A stretch of 34,119 nt of DNA from Clostridiales bacterium (GCA_013619125.1 JABXKS010000084.1:127530-161648), one strand, 5' to 3'. Positions 1-7,587 are shown, numbered from the stretch's first letter. Numbers and translations are program-made. Notes: a model not told the origin generated them from the sequence alone.

Positions 1-62
1 CTTTTGAAGTTGCTCAAGGCGCTAAAGGCCCTCAAGCAGAAAACATCACTTCAATTCGTTAA
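1..62 (+). CDS. csp: cold-shock protein, 3' end only (partial)
   Basis: This is the last 20 codons of a cold-shock domain protein; the window edge removes the rest. Translation in the frame that starts at base 3 gives a tail ([19 protein letters not shown]) identical to the end of the complete copy at 276-476. The DNA of bases 1-99 is identical to 415-513, terminator included, so at least three csp copies sit in tandem. The family binds single-stranded RNA and acts as an RNA chaperone. Nothing can be said of its start or promoter. Confidence 0.93.
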   Translation, partial: FEVAQGAKGPQAENITSIR

Positions 63-70
63 TCCAAAAA

Positions 71-99
71 GCAACCTCATCTGAGGTTGCTTTTTTTTT
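71..99 (+). terminator. rho-independent terminator of first csp copy
   Basis: GCAACCTCA and TGAGGTTGC pair around a two-base centre (71-90), followed by nine T (91-99). It is identical in sequence to the terminator of the next copy. Confidence 0.9.
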
Positions 100-127
100 G
101 CAACTTTTTTTGTTCACATAAAATCAT

Positions 128-156
128 TTGCTTTTTATCGAAAAGCGTGGTAGTAT
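128..156 (+). promoter_or_regulatory. sigma-A promoter of second csp copy
   Basis: TTGCTT (128-133) and TAGTAT (151-156) are separated by 17 bases. Transcription from about 163 would give a leader of roughly 110 nt before the ATG at 276. Long structured leaders are typical of cold-shock genes, where they control translation. The promoter call rests on hexamer match and spacing only. Confidence 0.55.
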
Positions 157-221
157 AAGTGAGTACCTTTAATACATTAGTGAATCTGAAAACCATGCAA
201 GGCTATTCTTTGTTGATCAGT

Positions 222-244
222 AATTTTCTCTAAGGCTTTAAAGG
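222..244 (+). promoter_or_regulatory. shared csp leader motif, copy 1
   Basis: The stretch TTTTCTCTAAGG...TTTAAAGG lies 31 bases before the ATG at 276. A close match stands at almost the same distance before the third csp gene (525-547). It is either a conserved untranslated-region element or a remnant of the duplication. Confidence 0.4.
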
Positions 245-275
245 AAAAAAAATTAGATACAACGGAGGAAATACA

Positions 276-476
276 ATGAATGGTACAGTAAAATGGTTTA
301 ACTCAGAAAAAGGTTTCGGATTCATCACTTCAGAAGAAGGCAATGACGTATTCGCACATTTTTCACAAATTAACAAAGAAGGCTACAAGACATTAGAAGA
401 AGGCGAAGAAGTAACTTTTGAAGTTGCTCAAGGCGCTAAAGGCCCTCAAGCAGAAAACATCACTTCAATTCGTTAA
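276..476 (+). CDS. csp: cold-shock protein (CspA/CspB family), second copy
   Basis: A full-length 66-residue cold-shock domain protein, the usual family size. It carries the RNA-binding motifs RNP1 (KGFGFI, about residues 13-18) and RNP2 (VFAHF, about 26-30; most homologues have VFVHF). Such proteins are cytoplasmic RNA chaperones that melt mRNA structure at low temperature or in stationary phase. The ATG follows GGAGG at good spacing. It has its own promoter (128-156), a leader of about 110 nt and its own terminator (485-513). It differs from the downstream copy at only a few residues, including S/A at position 10, A/V in RNP2 and the C-terminal tail. Family assignment is certain; the exact physiological role is inferred. 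Confidence 0.97.
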   Translation: MNGTVKWFNSEKGFGFITSEEGNDVFAHFSQINKEGYKTLEEGEEVTFEVAQGAKGPQAENITSIR

Positions 477-484
477 TCCAAAAA

Positions 485-513
485 GCAACCTCATCTGAGG
501 TTGCTTTTTTTTT
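485..513 (+). terminator. rho-independent terminator of second csp copy
   Basis: The same 9-bp stem and T9 run as at 71-99. Confidence 0.92.
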
Positions 514-524
514 CTGAGAAGTAA

Positions 525-547
525 GTTTTCCCTAAAGACATTAAAGG
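525..547 (+). promoter_or_regulatory. shared csp leader motif, copy 2
   Basis: TTTTCCCTAAAG...ATTAAAGG ends 32 bases before the ATG at 580 and matches the element at 222-244. I see no convincing separate promoter between the preceding terminator and this gene. Confidence 0.4.
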
Positions 548-579
548 CAACAAATAATAATATTTTTGGAGGAAACACA

Positions 580-780
580 ATGAACGGTACAGTAAAATGG
601 TTTAATGCAGAAAAAGGATTCGGATTTATCACTTCTGAGGAAGGTAATGACGTATTCGTACATTTTTCACAAATTAACAAAGAAGGCTACAAGACATTAG
701 AAGAAGGCGAAGAAGTAACTTTCGAAGTTGCCCAAGGCGACAAAGGCCCTCAAGCAGAGAATGTAACACCAGTTCGTTAA
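580..780 (+). CDS. csp: cold-shock protein (CspA/CspB family), third copy
   Basis: A 66-residue cold-shock domain protein with RNP1 KGFGFI and canonical RNP2 VFVHF. The ATG follows GGAGG. It shares an uninterrupted stretch of about 63 identical bases (660-722 against 356-418) with the second copy, while the 3' end has diverged (GDKG and the ENVTPVR tail). That pattern fits duplication plus partial gene conversion. The 66-nt gap to the previous terminator has no clear promoter, so expression may depend on read-through or on a promoter I did not recognise. Confidence 0.97.
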   Translation: MNGTVKWFNAEKGFGFITSEEGNDVFVHFSQINKEGYKTLEEGEEVTFEVAQGDKGPQAENVTPVR

Positions 781-793
781 TTTAAAAAAGACA

Positions 794-819
794 AGCAATC
801 CTTCGGGGTTGCTTTTTTT
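794..819 (+). terminator. terminator of third csp copy
   Basis: AGCAATCC and GGGTTGCT pair around a TTCG tetraloop (794-813), followed by T7. It is unrelated in sequence to the other two csp terminators. Confidence 0.9.
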
Positions 820-873
820 ATACGCAAAACATGAACATTTCTTGTTATAAAAAGCTGCCCCCTCCGACAGCTT

Positions 874-1467
874 TTACTCTTCTATAATATCAATACTCGA
901 TAAAAACAATTCGAGATTTTCACTTTCCAGTTGGCTTAAATGAAACTCTTCTTTGACGATTTGCTCCACATGGACTTCTTTTGAGTCTCCAGGAAAGTGA
1001 AGATCAATGGTATTCTCGGTAGAATTAAAGATAATAAAAGGATTTTCAACCGAATCATTTACGTATACGAACACTTTGTCTCTGGCAATATAGCATGGCG
1101 CTATTTCTTTCGTAACAATATCCTGCACAAAAAAATGAATGGTTTTCGGATCCGTTTCGTAGGTAAATAGCCCTGATTTGCTTTGTTCAATACTCAGAAT
1201 TTCGATATTCCGTTTCGACTCACTAAAATCAATCATTGCCTGGGCCGCTTCTTCATCTTTCACCGATTCCAACCGAAACATCACGGTATTGATACTGATG
1301 AAGGCTATAATAATAAATCCCACCAAAGCAAGCTTCCACATATTCCTTCGCACAAAAGAAGTCTCGCCTGTAAATTTTCCAACAAATCGAAAGAAGACCC
1401 AGAGAAAAATCAATCCGCCCACGAGTTCGATTATCAATGTGTACGGCCACGCATTGAATATATTCAT
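874..1467 (-). CDS. hypothetical membrane-anchored protein, 197 aa
   Basis: I do not recognise this protein. It has two predicted membrane helices (about residues 9-28 and 45-65) separated by a short basic stretch, then a soluble charged domain of about 130 residues with beta-rich segments. The ATG at 1467 is preceded by AAGGGG at normal spacing, which supports the start. It stands alone: convergent with the csp array, and separated from the ATL gene on the same strand by that gene's terminator. A hairpin (850-875) overlaps its stop codon and is followed on the minus strand by a short T run. No function can be assigned. Confidence 0.8.
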   Translation of the reverse strand: MNIFNAWPYTLIIELVGGLIFLWVFFRFVGKFTGETSFVRRNMWKLALVGFIIIAFISINTVMFRLESVKDEEAAQAMIDFSESKRNIEILSIEQSKSGLFTYETDPKTIHFFVQDIVTKEIAPCYIARDKVFVYVNDSVENPFIIFNSTENTIDLHFPGDSKEVHVEQIVKEEFHLSQLESENLELFLSSIDIIEE

Positions 1468-1570
1468 ACGATCACCCCTTGTTCACAACTCATTTTTAAG
1501 CCACAAAAACAATTTGAATCTATAAGATAATCATACGCCTAAAAATGGGATTGCGAAAGGTCATCATGAC

Positions 1571-1601
1571 AACAAAAAAGGCAACGCATATGCGTTGCCT
1601 T
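1571..1601 (-). terminator. terminator of the helicase-ATL operon
   Basis: A perfect 24-bp palindrome at 1578-1601 (arms built on AAGGCAACGCAT) is followed on the minus strand by TTTTTTGTT. It lies about 15 bases beyond the ATL stop codon. Confidence 0.85.
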
Positions 1602-1615
1602 CTTCATTCGTTTCT

Positions 1616-1915
1616 CTAAATACCAAATTGGTTCAAATTCACTCGCCCAGATGATTCTACCTCAATGCCTTCCGCTTCCAAAAAAGCCTTTTGCTCTTCG
1701 AAACCTTGTCCATGAGGCAGGCGAATCTCACCATTTCGGTTCACCACGCGATGCCAAGGTAGTTTTTCTTTGCGGCTCATGGTATGAAGCACTCGAACGA
1801 CTTGTCGAGCTGCACGAGGATTACCCGCTAAAGCAGCTACCTGCCCGTAGGTCATCACCTTCCCATAGGGAATGCTTTGTATCACTCGTACTGCTTCTTC
1901 CGTAAAGGATCCCAT
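1616..1915 (-). CDS. alkyltransferase-like protein (ATL, MGMT family)
   Basis: A 99-residue protein of the O6-alkylguanine-DNA alkyltransferase fold, reduced to the DNA-binding domain. The motifs IPYGKVMTYGQVAALAG and the region of the arginine finger (NPRAARQV) are present. The active-site motif PCHRV of true alkyltransferases reads PWHRV here (about residue 53), so the acceptor cysteine is tryptophan, as in the E. coli ATL protein YbaZ. ATL proteins cannot remove the alkyl group; they bind O6-alkylguanine and hand the lesion to nucleotide excision repair. The gene starts 14 nt after the helicase stop, with AGGAGGGG before the ATG, so the two are probably one operon. Confidence 0.92.
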   Translation of the reverse strand: MGSFTEEAVRVIQSIPYGKVMTYGQVAALAGNPRAARQVVRVLHTMSRKEKLPWHRVVNRNGEIRLPHGQGFEEQKAFLEAEGIEVESSGRVNLNQFGI

Positions 1916-1929
1916 TTGCCCCTCCTAGT

Positions 1930-3636
1930 TTACGCGTGCGTTCTCTTTTTTGGCTTTGTGCCTTCTTTCTTATTCCATTTCCCGTACTCTCGGCGTTTGG
2001 TATGGCTATGACTACCGCCATCACGATTGCCGGATGATTGCTTTTCACGAGAAATTTCAACATTGATATGAGTTCCATTGATCGTTTTCTTGCGAAGACG
2101 CTGAATCACATGCTTGGCATGCTCTTCCGGTACTTCGATAAAAGAGAACTCGTTGTAGACATTGATCTTTCCGATTTCTTTTCCAGTCACATCAGTTTCT
2201 TTTGTGATCACACGAACCAAATCGCGAGGATCCACTTTTTCTTTTCGACCGATATTGATAAACAATTTCACTCGACCGTTTACGCCGCGAACCTTGCGCT
2301 CCGACTGACGGAAACCGCCCATGCCAGCTTCGTCAATCTCTTCGATCGCGCCGCCCTTCATCATCTTCGTCAACAGTGCAGCAGCCATGGTTTCAAACCC
2401 AAGGAAGCCTTCTTGTTGTTGCATGGTTTCAAGTGCTTTGCTCAGGTCTTGCGTTTCCGCAATTTCCTTTACTTCTGCCAAAATTCGATCCATATGAATC
2501 TTCTCAATGGATTCCTTCTTTGGAATCATCACTTCTTCAATCGTTTTCTTCGTGTATCGCATAATTGATTTCAAAGAATACATCTCTTTTGCAGTTACAA
2601 AAGAAATTGACGTTCCCTTCAATCCAGCTCGGCCCGTTCGACCAATACGATGCACATAATACTCTTCGTGGCGAGGAAGTTCAAAGTTGAATACCAGCTC
2701 TACCGCCGGAATATCCAAACCACGTGCCGCAACATCCGTTGCAACCAAAACTTGCACTTTGCCTTCTTTGTATCGACGAATAACGTTCATACGAGCCGAT
2801 TGATCCATATCCCCGTGGATTCGTTCCGCTTGATAGCCTCTGGCTGCTAACCACTCAACCAATTCGTCAACTTTTCGTTTGGTGTTACAGAACACGATGG
2901 TTCTTGTAGCGCCATACAATTCGATAAATCGAGTAAGGATTGCTTCACGGTCTCGATTTCTTGTCTTCACATACAATTGTTGGATTGTATCCGTCGTAAT
3001 CTCTTTTGGCTGAATGCGGATCATGGCTGGATCTCTCAAATAGTTCTTGATGATAGACAAGATCGCTTTCGGCATTGTCGCTGAGAATAGCATTCTCTGC
3101 GCATCTGCTGGAACCGTTTCTAATACGGTTTCGATGTCCTCTCGGAAACCCATGTTCAGCATCTCATCCGCTTCATCCAGGGTAAACATCTTAAGATTAT
3201 TTAACTTCAAGGTTCTTCGTCGGAGATGGTCCATAACCCGTCCCGGCGTTCCGACAACAATATGCGCTCCACGTCGCATTAGTTGGATTTGGCGGTCAAT
3301 AGACGCGCCTCCATAAACAGGAACCACATTGATTCCTCGATGGTACTTGCCAATCGTCTGCAGTGCTTCGGATACTTGAACTGCCAATTCTCGCGTTGGG
3401 CAAAGAATTAACGCCTGTGTATCTTTCACTGATGCATCAATGCGCTCAAAAATGGGAATGCCGAATGCGGCTGTTTTTCCCGTTCCTGTTTGTGCCTGTC
3501 CAACTAAGTCAACTCCTTCAATTGCTTTGGGGATCGCTTGCGTTTGGATCGGGGTCATTGTTTCAAAACCCATTTCGACCAACGCACGAGTTGTCTCATT
3601 CGCACAGGTTAAATCATGTACTGATAAATTCTCCAT
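1930..3636 (-). CDS. DEAD-box ATP-dependent RNA helicase with DbpA-type RNA-binding domain
   Basis: A 568-residue DeaD/CshA-like helicase that unwinds RNA duplexes in ribosome assembly, mRNA decay or cold adaptation. Visible motifs are the Q motif (about residues 24-36), Walker A AQTGTGKT (48-55), PTRELA (80-85), TPGR (130-133), DEAD (154-157), SAT (185-187), ARGLD (304-308) and HRIGRTGR (329-336). A DbpA-type RRM-like domain follows (about 455-530), then a basic tail rich in K, R and G. The long spacer and RNA-binding domain fit the DeaD/CsdA/DbpA type rather than the minimal RhlE type. The ATL gene follows in the same operon. A candidate promoter (3680-3709) and two DnaA boxes lie just upstream. 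Its closeness to three csp genes suggests a cold-adaptation role, which is inference. Confidence 0.96.
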   Translation of the reverse strand: MENLSVHDLTCANETTRALVEMGFETMTPIQTQAIPKAIEGVDLVGQAQTGTGKTAAFGIPIFERIDASVKDTQALILCPTRELAVQVSEALQTIGKYHRGINVVPVYGGASIDRQIQLMRRGAHIVVGTPGRVMDHLRRRTLKLNNLKMFTLDEADEMLNMGFREDIETVLETVPADAQRMLFSATMPKAILSIIKNYLRDPAMIRIQPKEITTDTIQQLYVKTRNRDREAILTRFIELYGATRTIVFCNTKRKVDELVEWLAARGYQAERIHGDMDQSARMNVIRRYKEGKVQVLVATDVAARGLDIPAVELVFNFELPRHEEYYVHRIGRTGRAGLKGTSISFVTAKEMYSLKSIMRYTKKTIEEVMIPKKESIEKIHMDRILAEVKEIAETQDLSKALETMQQQEGFLGFETMAAALLTKMMKGGAIEEIDEAGMGGFRQSERKVRGVNGRVKLFINIGRKEKVDPRDLVRVITKETDVTGKEIGKINVYNEFSFIEVPEEHAKHVIQRLRKKTINGTHINVEISREKQSSGNRDGGSHSHTKRREYGKWNKKEGTKPKKRTHA

Positions 3637-3679
3637 TCATACCTACCTATTCTTATTTCATTTCTAATATTAACACGTA

Positions 3680-3709
3680 ATTTTACATTAAATAATGAAC
3701 TTTGTCCAA
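3680..3709 (-). promoter_or_regulatory. promoter of the helicase-ATL operon
   Basis: On the minus strand TTGGAC (3704-3709) and TAAAAT (3680-3685) are 18 bases apart, leaving a leader of about 35 nt before the ATG at 3636. The upstream DnaA box at 3712-3720 begins 3 bp from the -35 hexamer. Confidence 0.55.
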
Positions 3710-3711
3710 CT

Positions 3712-3751
3712 TTATCCACATGTTTTTCAGAAAATTTATAATTTATCCACA
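3712..3751 (+). promoter_or_regulatory. pair of DnaA boxes
   Basis: Two perfect TTATCCACA nonamers (3712-3720 and 3743-3751) lie in the same orientation, 31 bp apart, about three helical turns, with an AT-rich spacer. The second is inside the 3' end of the SOUL gene. They border the helicase promoter. Binding is inferred from sequence only. Confidence 0.6.
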
Positions 3752-4284
3752 TGCAAACGCTCTCTTCCCCCATCATCCAGATCTTCTTTCCAATTGATCC
3801 CAATCATCACCTCGTTTCTGCGAAGAAACGGTACTTGAAATGGCGGATCGTAAAACGCAGTGACCCGCATACCCGATTCTACCCACCCATTTTTTTGAAT
3901 CCACTCATGCAAACTCGCTTCTTTGCTCTGAATTTTTCTTTCACTCGCAAATCCAGAAAAGCGAAGAACCGCCACATGGGTCCATGTCATTTGCTGTATT
4001 CCAACACTTGCATCCATAGGAGACGGCACACCCGCCTGATACTTTTTCGGCACTACAAATGCCATCGTTCTTTTCTGCGCATTTTGTTCTTGAATAACCG
4101 GAACGGTCATCGATATTTTTTCTTGGGTTTCATTGGCTCCGGAAATATACGAAAACAAGGTGCGAAATCCATCATTCCGATTCGTCATATCGACACTGAC
4201 CACTTGAAAATCCTTGTATCGGCGCAGTTCAAACATGTCTTCTTTTTCTTCAACGGTATATTCCGGCGACTCATATGAAGACAT
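3736..4284 (-). CDS. SOUL-family heme-binding-like protein
   Basis: A 182-residue protein of the SOUL/HBP family. It shows the hallmarks PEYTVEEKEDMFELRRY at the N-terminus, FSYISGANETQEKISMTVPV in the middle (about 44-63) and YDPPFQVPFLRRNEVMI near the C-terminus. The family binds heme or other tetrapyrroles in eukaryotes; bacterial members are usually annotated as heme-binding, but their role is poorly established. No signal peptide is present, so it is likely cytoplasmic. The ATG is preceded by GGGAGGTGA. It is upstream of the helicase on the same strand but has no visible terminator; the helicase has its own candidate promoter. Confidence 0.9.
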   Translation of the reverse strand: MSSYESPEYTVEEKEDMFELRRYKDFQVVSVDMTNRNDGFRTLFSYISGANETQEKISMTVPVIQEQNAQKRTMAFVVPKKYQAGVPSPMDASVGIQQMTWTHVAVLRFSGFASERKIQSKEASLHEWIQKNGWVESGMRVTAFYDPPFQVPFLRRNEVMIGINWKEDLDDGGRERLHVDKL

Positions 4285-4356
4285 ACTCTCACCTCCCTAA
4301 ACTATTTGTACCCAAAAGACCCGAACATGGGTAGGAATGATTCAAAGGAGGATGTC

Positions 4357-4647
4357 ATGAAAAAACGACTTGCACTACTACTTACGCTATTCATTGCCGC
4401 AATCGTTCTTGCCGGTTGTATCCCTGGGGACGGAAGCATCACCCCCGATGATCCCGCAGGATTTTTCTGGGGCATTTGGCATGGATGGATCGCGCCAATC
4501 AGCTTGATTCTATCCATCTTTAAGGAGCCTTATCAGCTCTATGAACCGATCAACAGCGGATTCGGATATGATTTCGGATTCTATATCGCACTTCTTGGCG
4601 GATTCGGCAGTTTTTCCATGTTTCGTAGAAAGAAAAAGAAAGACTAA
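4357..4647 (+). CDS. small lipoprotein of unknown function, 96 aa
   Basis: Starting at the ATG that follows AAAGGAGG, the protein begins with a lipoprotein signal peptide (MKKRLALLLTLFIAAIVLAGC; lipobox LAGC, lipid-modified Cys21). An in-frame ATG at 4306 lacks a ribosome-binding site and would bury the signal. The mature part contains a hydrophobic WHGWIAPISLILSIF segment, a short YQLYEPINSGFGYDFGFYIALLGGFG stretch and a basic KKKKD tail, so a second membrane association is likely. Similar short proteins are widespread in Firmicutes without a known function. It stops 14 nt before the MATE exporter and is probably co-transcribed with it. Confidence 0.85.
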   Translation: MKKRLALLLTLFIAAIVLAGCIPGDGSITPDDPAGFFWGIWHGWIAPISLILSIFKEPYQLYEPINSGFGYDFGFYIALLGGFGSFSMFRRKKKKD

Positions 4648-4661
4648 GGAAGGAGCCCTTT

Positions 4662-6002
4662 GTGGACCTGGTGCACGATGATCTCAAAACGCTGATTCGA
4701 AGAATCGCCTTGCCTGCCAGCATTGGTTGGATTTTTAATACCCTTTTCAATGTCGTTGATACCTATTACGCCGGACATTTAGACACCTTGGCTTTGGCTG
4801 GGCTCGCACTGTCCTTCCCAGTTTTTTTCATCATTATTGCAATCGGTTCTGGGATCGGAACCGGAACCACCGCACTTTTAGCAAACGCCTATGGCGCTAA
4901 TCAGCCCCAAAAAGGGCAACTTATCATCTGCAACGCCATCGTACTCGCTGGCGTTTTTTCCCTTGCCATCACTCTTGGTGGCTTCCTATGGAGCGACAAT
5001 CTTCTGCACGCTTTTGGTGTAGTGGGGAAATCCTTTGACTTTGGGGTTTCCTATCTTCGAATTCTCTTTCTCGGGTCTGGATTTTTTATCTTCAACGCCA
5101 CATTAAATGCCATGCTCGCTTCCAAAGGGGACACCAAACCCTATCGAAACTTCTTAATTATTGGTTTCTTTATGAACCTTATTCTCGACCCTCTATTTAT
5201 CAAAGGGTGGTTTGGGTTCCCCAAGATGGGCACTGGCGGGATCGCCTTGGCCACCATTCTGATCCAAATTGTTGGAACCTTGTACCTGATCAGCCGGCTC
5301 AAAAGGCGGTCGCAACACCCCTTCCACGGCTTTTGTTTGCGCGCCGTCACCTGGAAGATTCAACGGGAGATTTTGACTCAGGGAATTCCCGCCAGTTTGA
5401 ATATGATGACCATCGCCATCGGTTTTTTTGTCATTAACCGCTATGTACTTCTATATGGCGGAGATTTTGCAATCGCCGCCTACGGAGTAGCGACAAGGAT
5501 CGAACAGATCGCGCTACTGCCTGCTCTCGGTCTTAATATTGCCGCGCTTTCCTTAGTGGGGCAAAACTACGGCGCTGGAAATTTTCAGCGGATTCGGACA
5601 ATCTATCGATTGACCTTGCGCTATTCCGTGACCATTATGACCCTTGGCATGATTCTGGTCTACCCCCTTGCGCCACGACTCATCGCCCTGTTCAACGACA
5701 ATCCTTCCGTCATTGCCATCGGCACGCAATTTCTTCGCATCGAAGTCATTGCCTTTAACACCTATGTATTGATGGGGATCAGCAATTCTGTGCTGCAGGG
5801 ACTCAAACGACCTAAAATGATTTTTTTTATTGGCGTAACCAGACAATTCATTCTCCCCATGATCATCTTTCCGTTCTTGGGAGGCACACGAGCCATGGGC
5901 ATTTTAGGGGTATGGTGGGGAATCGTCCTCATCACATGGACAAGTGCGATCTTCAGCATTGCGTACACTATCCACACACTTAGGAAAGTTTTGGCAGATT
6001 AG
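4662..6002 (+). CDS. MATE family efflux transporter
   Basis: A 446-residue multi-helix membrane protein of the MATE/DinF superfamily, which exports cationic drugs or metabolites in exchange for Na+ or H+. The N-terminal ALPASIGWIFNTLFNVVDTYYAG and the matching second-half segment GIPASLNMMTIAIGFFVINRYV show the two-fold repeat typical of the family, with about 12 membrane segments. The start is GTG, preceded by AAGGAAGGAG. It follows the small lipoprotein gene by 14 nt. A second, only distantly similar MATE gene is encoded at 10638-12023. The substrate cannot be predicted. Confidence 0.94.
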   Translation: MDLVHDDLKTLIRRIALPASIGWIFNTLFNVVDTYYAGHLDTLALAGLALSFPVFFIIIAIGSGIGTGTTALLANAYGANQPQKGQLIICNAIVLAGVFSLAITLGGFLWSDNLLHAFGVVGKSFDFGVSYLRILFLGSGFFIFNATLNAMLASKGDTKPYRNFLIIGFFMNLILDPLFIKGWFGFPKMGTGGIALATILIQIVGTLYLISRLKRRSQHPFHGFCLRAVTWKIQREILTQGIPASLNMMTIAIGFFVINRYVLLYGGDFAIAAYGVATRIEQIALLPALGLNIAALSLVGQNYGAGNFQRIRTIYRLTLRYSVTIMTLGMILVYPLAPRLIALFNDNPSVIAIGTQFLRIEVIAFNTYVLMGISNSVLQGLKRPKMIFFIGVTRQFILPMIIFPFLGGTRAMGILGVWWGIVLITWTSAIFSIAYTIHTLRKVLAD

Positions 6003-6003
6003 G

Positions 6004-6032
6004 TTGTCAGACGCCAATTTATTTGATATAGT
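6004..6032 (+). promoter_or_regulatory. promoter of DAHP synthase gene
   Basis: TTGTCA (6004-6009) and TATAGT (6027-6032) are separated by 17 bases, about 30 bases before the ATG at 6062. A TGACAA at 6032-6037 is the inverted copy of the -35 hexamer and could form a weak operator. Confidence 0.65.
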
Positions 6033-6061
6033 GACAACAATTATCTAATAGGAGGTCTAAA

Positions 6062-7090
6062 ATGGCATTTCAACCGCTTCAAACAATACCAACACCAGAA
6101 ACCATAAAGGAAATGATTCCACTCTCACAAGAACTCGCGGAGCAAAAGGCCTTTCGCGACGAACAAATTCGCGATATCTTTTTAGGCCATTCCGATCGAT
6201 TTTTACTGATCGTCGGTCCATGTTCAGCCGACCATCCCGATGCAGTTCGAGAATATGTCACCCGATTGGCAAAACTGCAGGCGGACGTCAAGGACAAGAT
6301 CTTAATCGTACCCCGGGTTTATACCAATAAGCCACGCACTACCGGAGAAGGATATAAAGGCATGATGCACTCTCCAAATCCAATTAAAAAACCAGATTTG
6401 GTGGAAGGGATCAAAGCGATTCGTAACCTCCAAATTCAAATCATGAAAGATTCCGGCCTAAGTGCCGCCGATGAAATGCTCTACCCTATGAATCTTCCCT
6501 ATGTGGATGATTTGTTGAGTTATATCGCCGTTGGTGCTCGCTCTGTTGAGAACCAGAAGCACCGTCTAGTTGCCAGCGGAATTGACATTCCTGTTGGAAT
6601 GAAAAATCCGACCAGCGGGGATTTAACTGTGATGCTCAACTCGATTCGAGCCGCACAGATCCCACATACTTTTATCTTCAATGGCATGGAAGTAAAATCA
6701 ACCGGCAATCCCATTGCCCATGCAATTTTACGAGGCGCCGTCAATCAACATGGACAAAATATCCCCAACTATCACTACGAGGATTTGAACATCTTGATTA
6801 ACCAATATGAAAAACGTGGGTTGAAAAATCCTGCCATCATTATCGACTGCAATCATGCGAACTCTTCCAAAGACTTTATGGAGCAGCCACGCATCGCCTT
6901 GGAAGTATTGGCAAATCGTCGCCATAACTACGCTATCGAAAAAGCTGTAAAAGGCTTAATGATTGAAAGTTATCTCGAGGATGGCAATCAAGATTTGAAG
7001 GGCGGCATATTTGGCAAATCCATCACAGACGCTTGTCTGGGCTGGGGAAAAACAGAAACCCTGATTTATCGATTGGCAGACAAACTATAA
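6062..7090 (+). CDS. aroF: 3-deoxy-7-phosphoheptulonate (DAHP) synthase, class I
   Basis: A 342-residue enzyme that condenses phosphoenolpyruvate and erythrose-4-phosphate, the first step of the shikimate pathway. Signatures visible are GPCSAD (about 53-58), PRVYTNKPRTTGEGYKG, GARSVENQ, NPTSGD and DCNHANSSKD. The length and the N-terminal extension ahead of the barrel match the AroF/AroG/AroH type of E. coli, which is feedback-inhibited by an aromatic amino acid. Which isozyme class applies cannot be decided by eye, so the symbol is generic. GGAGG precedes the ATG. The gene has its own promoter and a long hairpin after the stop, and no other aromatic-pathway gene is nearby. Confidence 0.96.
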   Translation: MAFQPLQTIPTPETIKEMIPLSQELAEQKAFRDEQIRDIFLGHSDRFLLIVGPCSADHPDAVREYVTRLAKLQADVKDKILIVPRVYTNKPRTTGEGYKGMMHSPNPIKKPDLVEGIKAIRNLQIQIMKDSGLSAADEMLYPMNLPYVDDLLSYIAVGARSVENQKHRLVASGIDIPVGMKNPTSGDLTVMLNSIRAAQIPHTFIFNGMEVKSTGNPIAHAILRGAVNQHGQNIPNYHYEDLNILINQYEKRGLKNPAIIIDCNHANSSKDFMEQPRIALEVLANRRHNYAIEKAVKGLMIESYLEDGNQDLKGGIFGKSITDACLGWGKTETLIYRLADKL

Positions 7091-7096
7091 GCAAAA

Positions 7097-7130
7097 AGAA
7101 ATCCCGAACAAATTGTTCGGGATTTCTATA
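7097..7130 (+). terminator. hairpin terminator between convergent genes
   Basis: A stem of up to 15 bp (AGAAATCCCGAAC paired with GTTCGGGATTTCT, 7097-7127) lies 6 bases after the DAHP synthase stop. The T tract is poor on the plus strand; on the minus strand it reads ...CTTTTTGC, so it may end transcription from both sides. Confidence 0.7.
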
Positions 7131-7157
7131 TTCAACCATGTTTTACCATAGCTTGCC

Positions 7158-7577
7158 CTACTCGTCGACTAAAGTTCCTACCCAAGAAATGTCCTCGAGC
7201 TTTCCAACTCCATGCGGCGCAGCCTTCAACATCTCAGAAATGTCTGTCCCCGCCATATTGCCCCCATGTTCACCAGTGGTCCATTCTGGATGTTCCGATA
7301 CATCGTAAATCAATCCATCCACTGCCACATAAGCTGGCATACCATCCTTTCCGTTATAGGCGGCTAACTCTTCCAAGGTCAATAAATTCATACCGCCATC
7401 TTGAAGTACCGCTCCTTCTTCATCTACAATTCCGCCCGACAATGGAACTTCTTCCTCTTCAATCTGCACCGCAATTTCCGGTTCTTCCATCATTACCGGG
7501 TCAACCGCTCCCCGTTCCGACGAACAGCCAACGATAAACAAAGCGACTAGAATCATCAAACCAATCAAGCGTTTCAT
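7158..7577 (-). CDS. lipoprotein with cytochrome b5-like heme-binding domain
   Basis: From the ATG after TAGGAGAG the protein is 139 residues. It has a lipoprotein signal (MKRLIGLMILVALFIVGC, Cys18), an acidic low-complexity linker (about 25-60) and a C-terminal cytochrome b5-like domain (about 66-137). The domain holds LTLEELAAYNGKDG, AYVAVDGLIYDVSEHPEW and TTGEHGGNMAGTD...APHG. His104 (GEHGG) and His122 (APHG) are the likely axial heme ligands by comparison with the bacterial family. It would face outside the cell on a lipid anchor. The gene starts just after the stop of the b561-like membrane protein, so the two probably form an electron-transfer pair. An in-frame upstream extension to 7640 has no ribosome-binding site. 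Confidence 0.88.
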   Translation of the reverse strand: MKRLIGLMILVALFIVGCSSERGAVDPVMMEEPEIAVQIEEEEVPLSGGIVDEEGAVLQDGGMNLLTLEELAAYNGKDGMPAYVAVDGLIYDVSEHPEWTTGEHGGNMAGTDISEMLKAAPHGVGKLEDISWVGTLVDE

Positions 7578-7587
7578 ATTTACTCTC

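Noticed and set aside
465-680. Minus-strand frame of 71 codons
   Set aside because: It is antisense to the third csp gene and the terminator before it, with no recognisable protein.
6004-6037. TTGTCA...TGACAA around the DAHP synthase promoter as a further activator site
   Set aside because: Six-base arms 22 bases apart do not match the compact 15-base dyad, and the promoter is of the sigma-A type.
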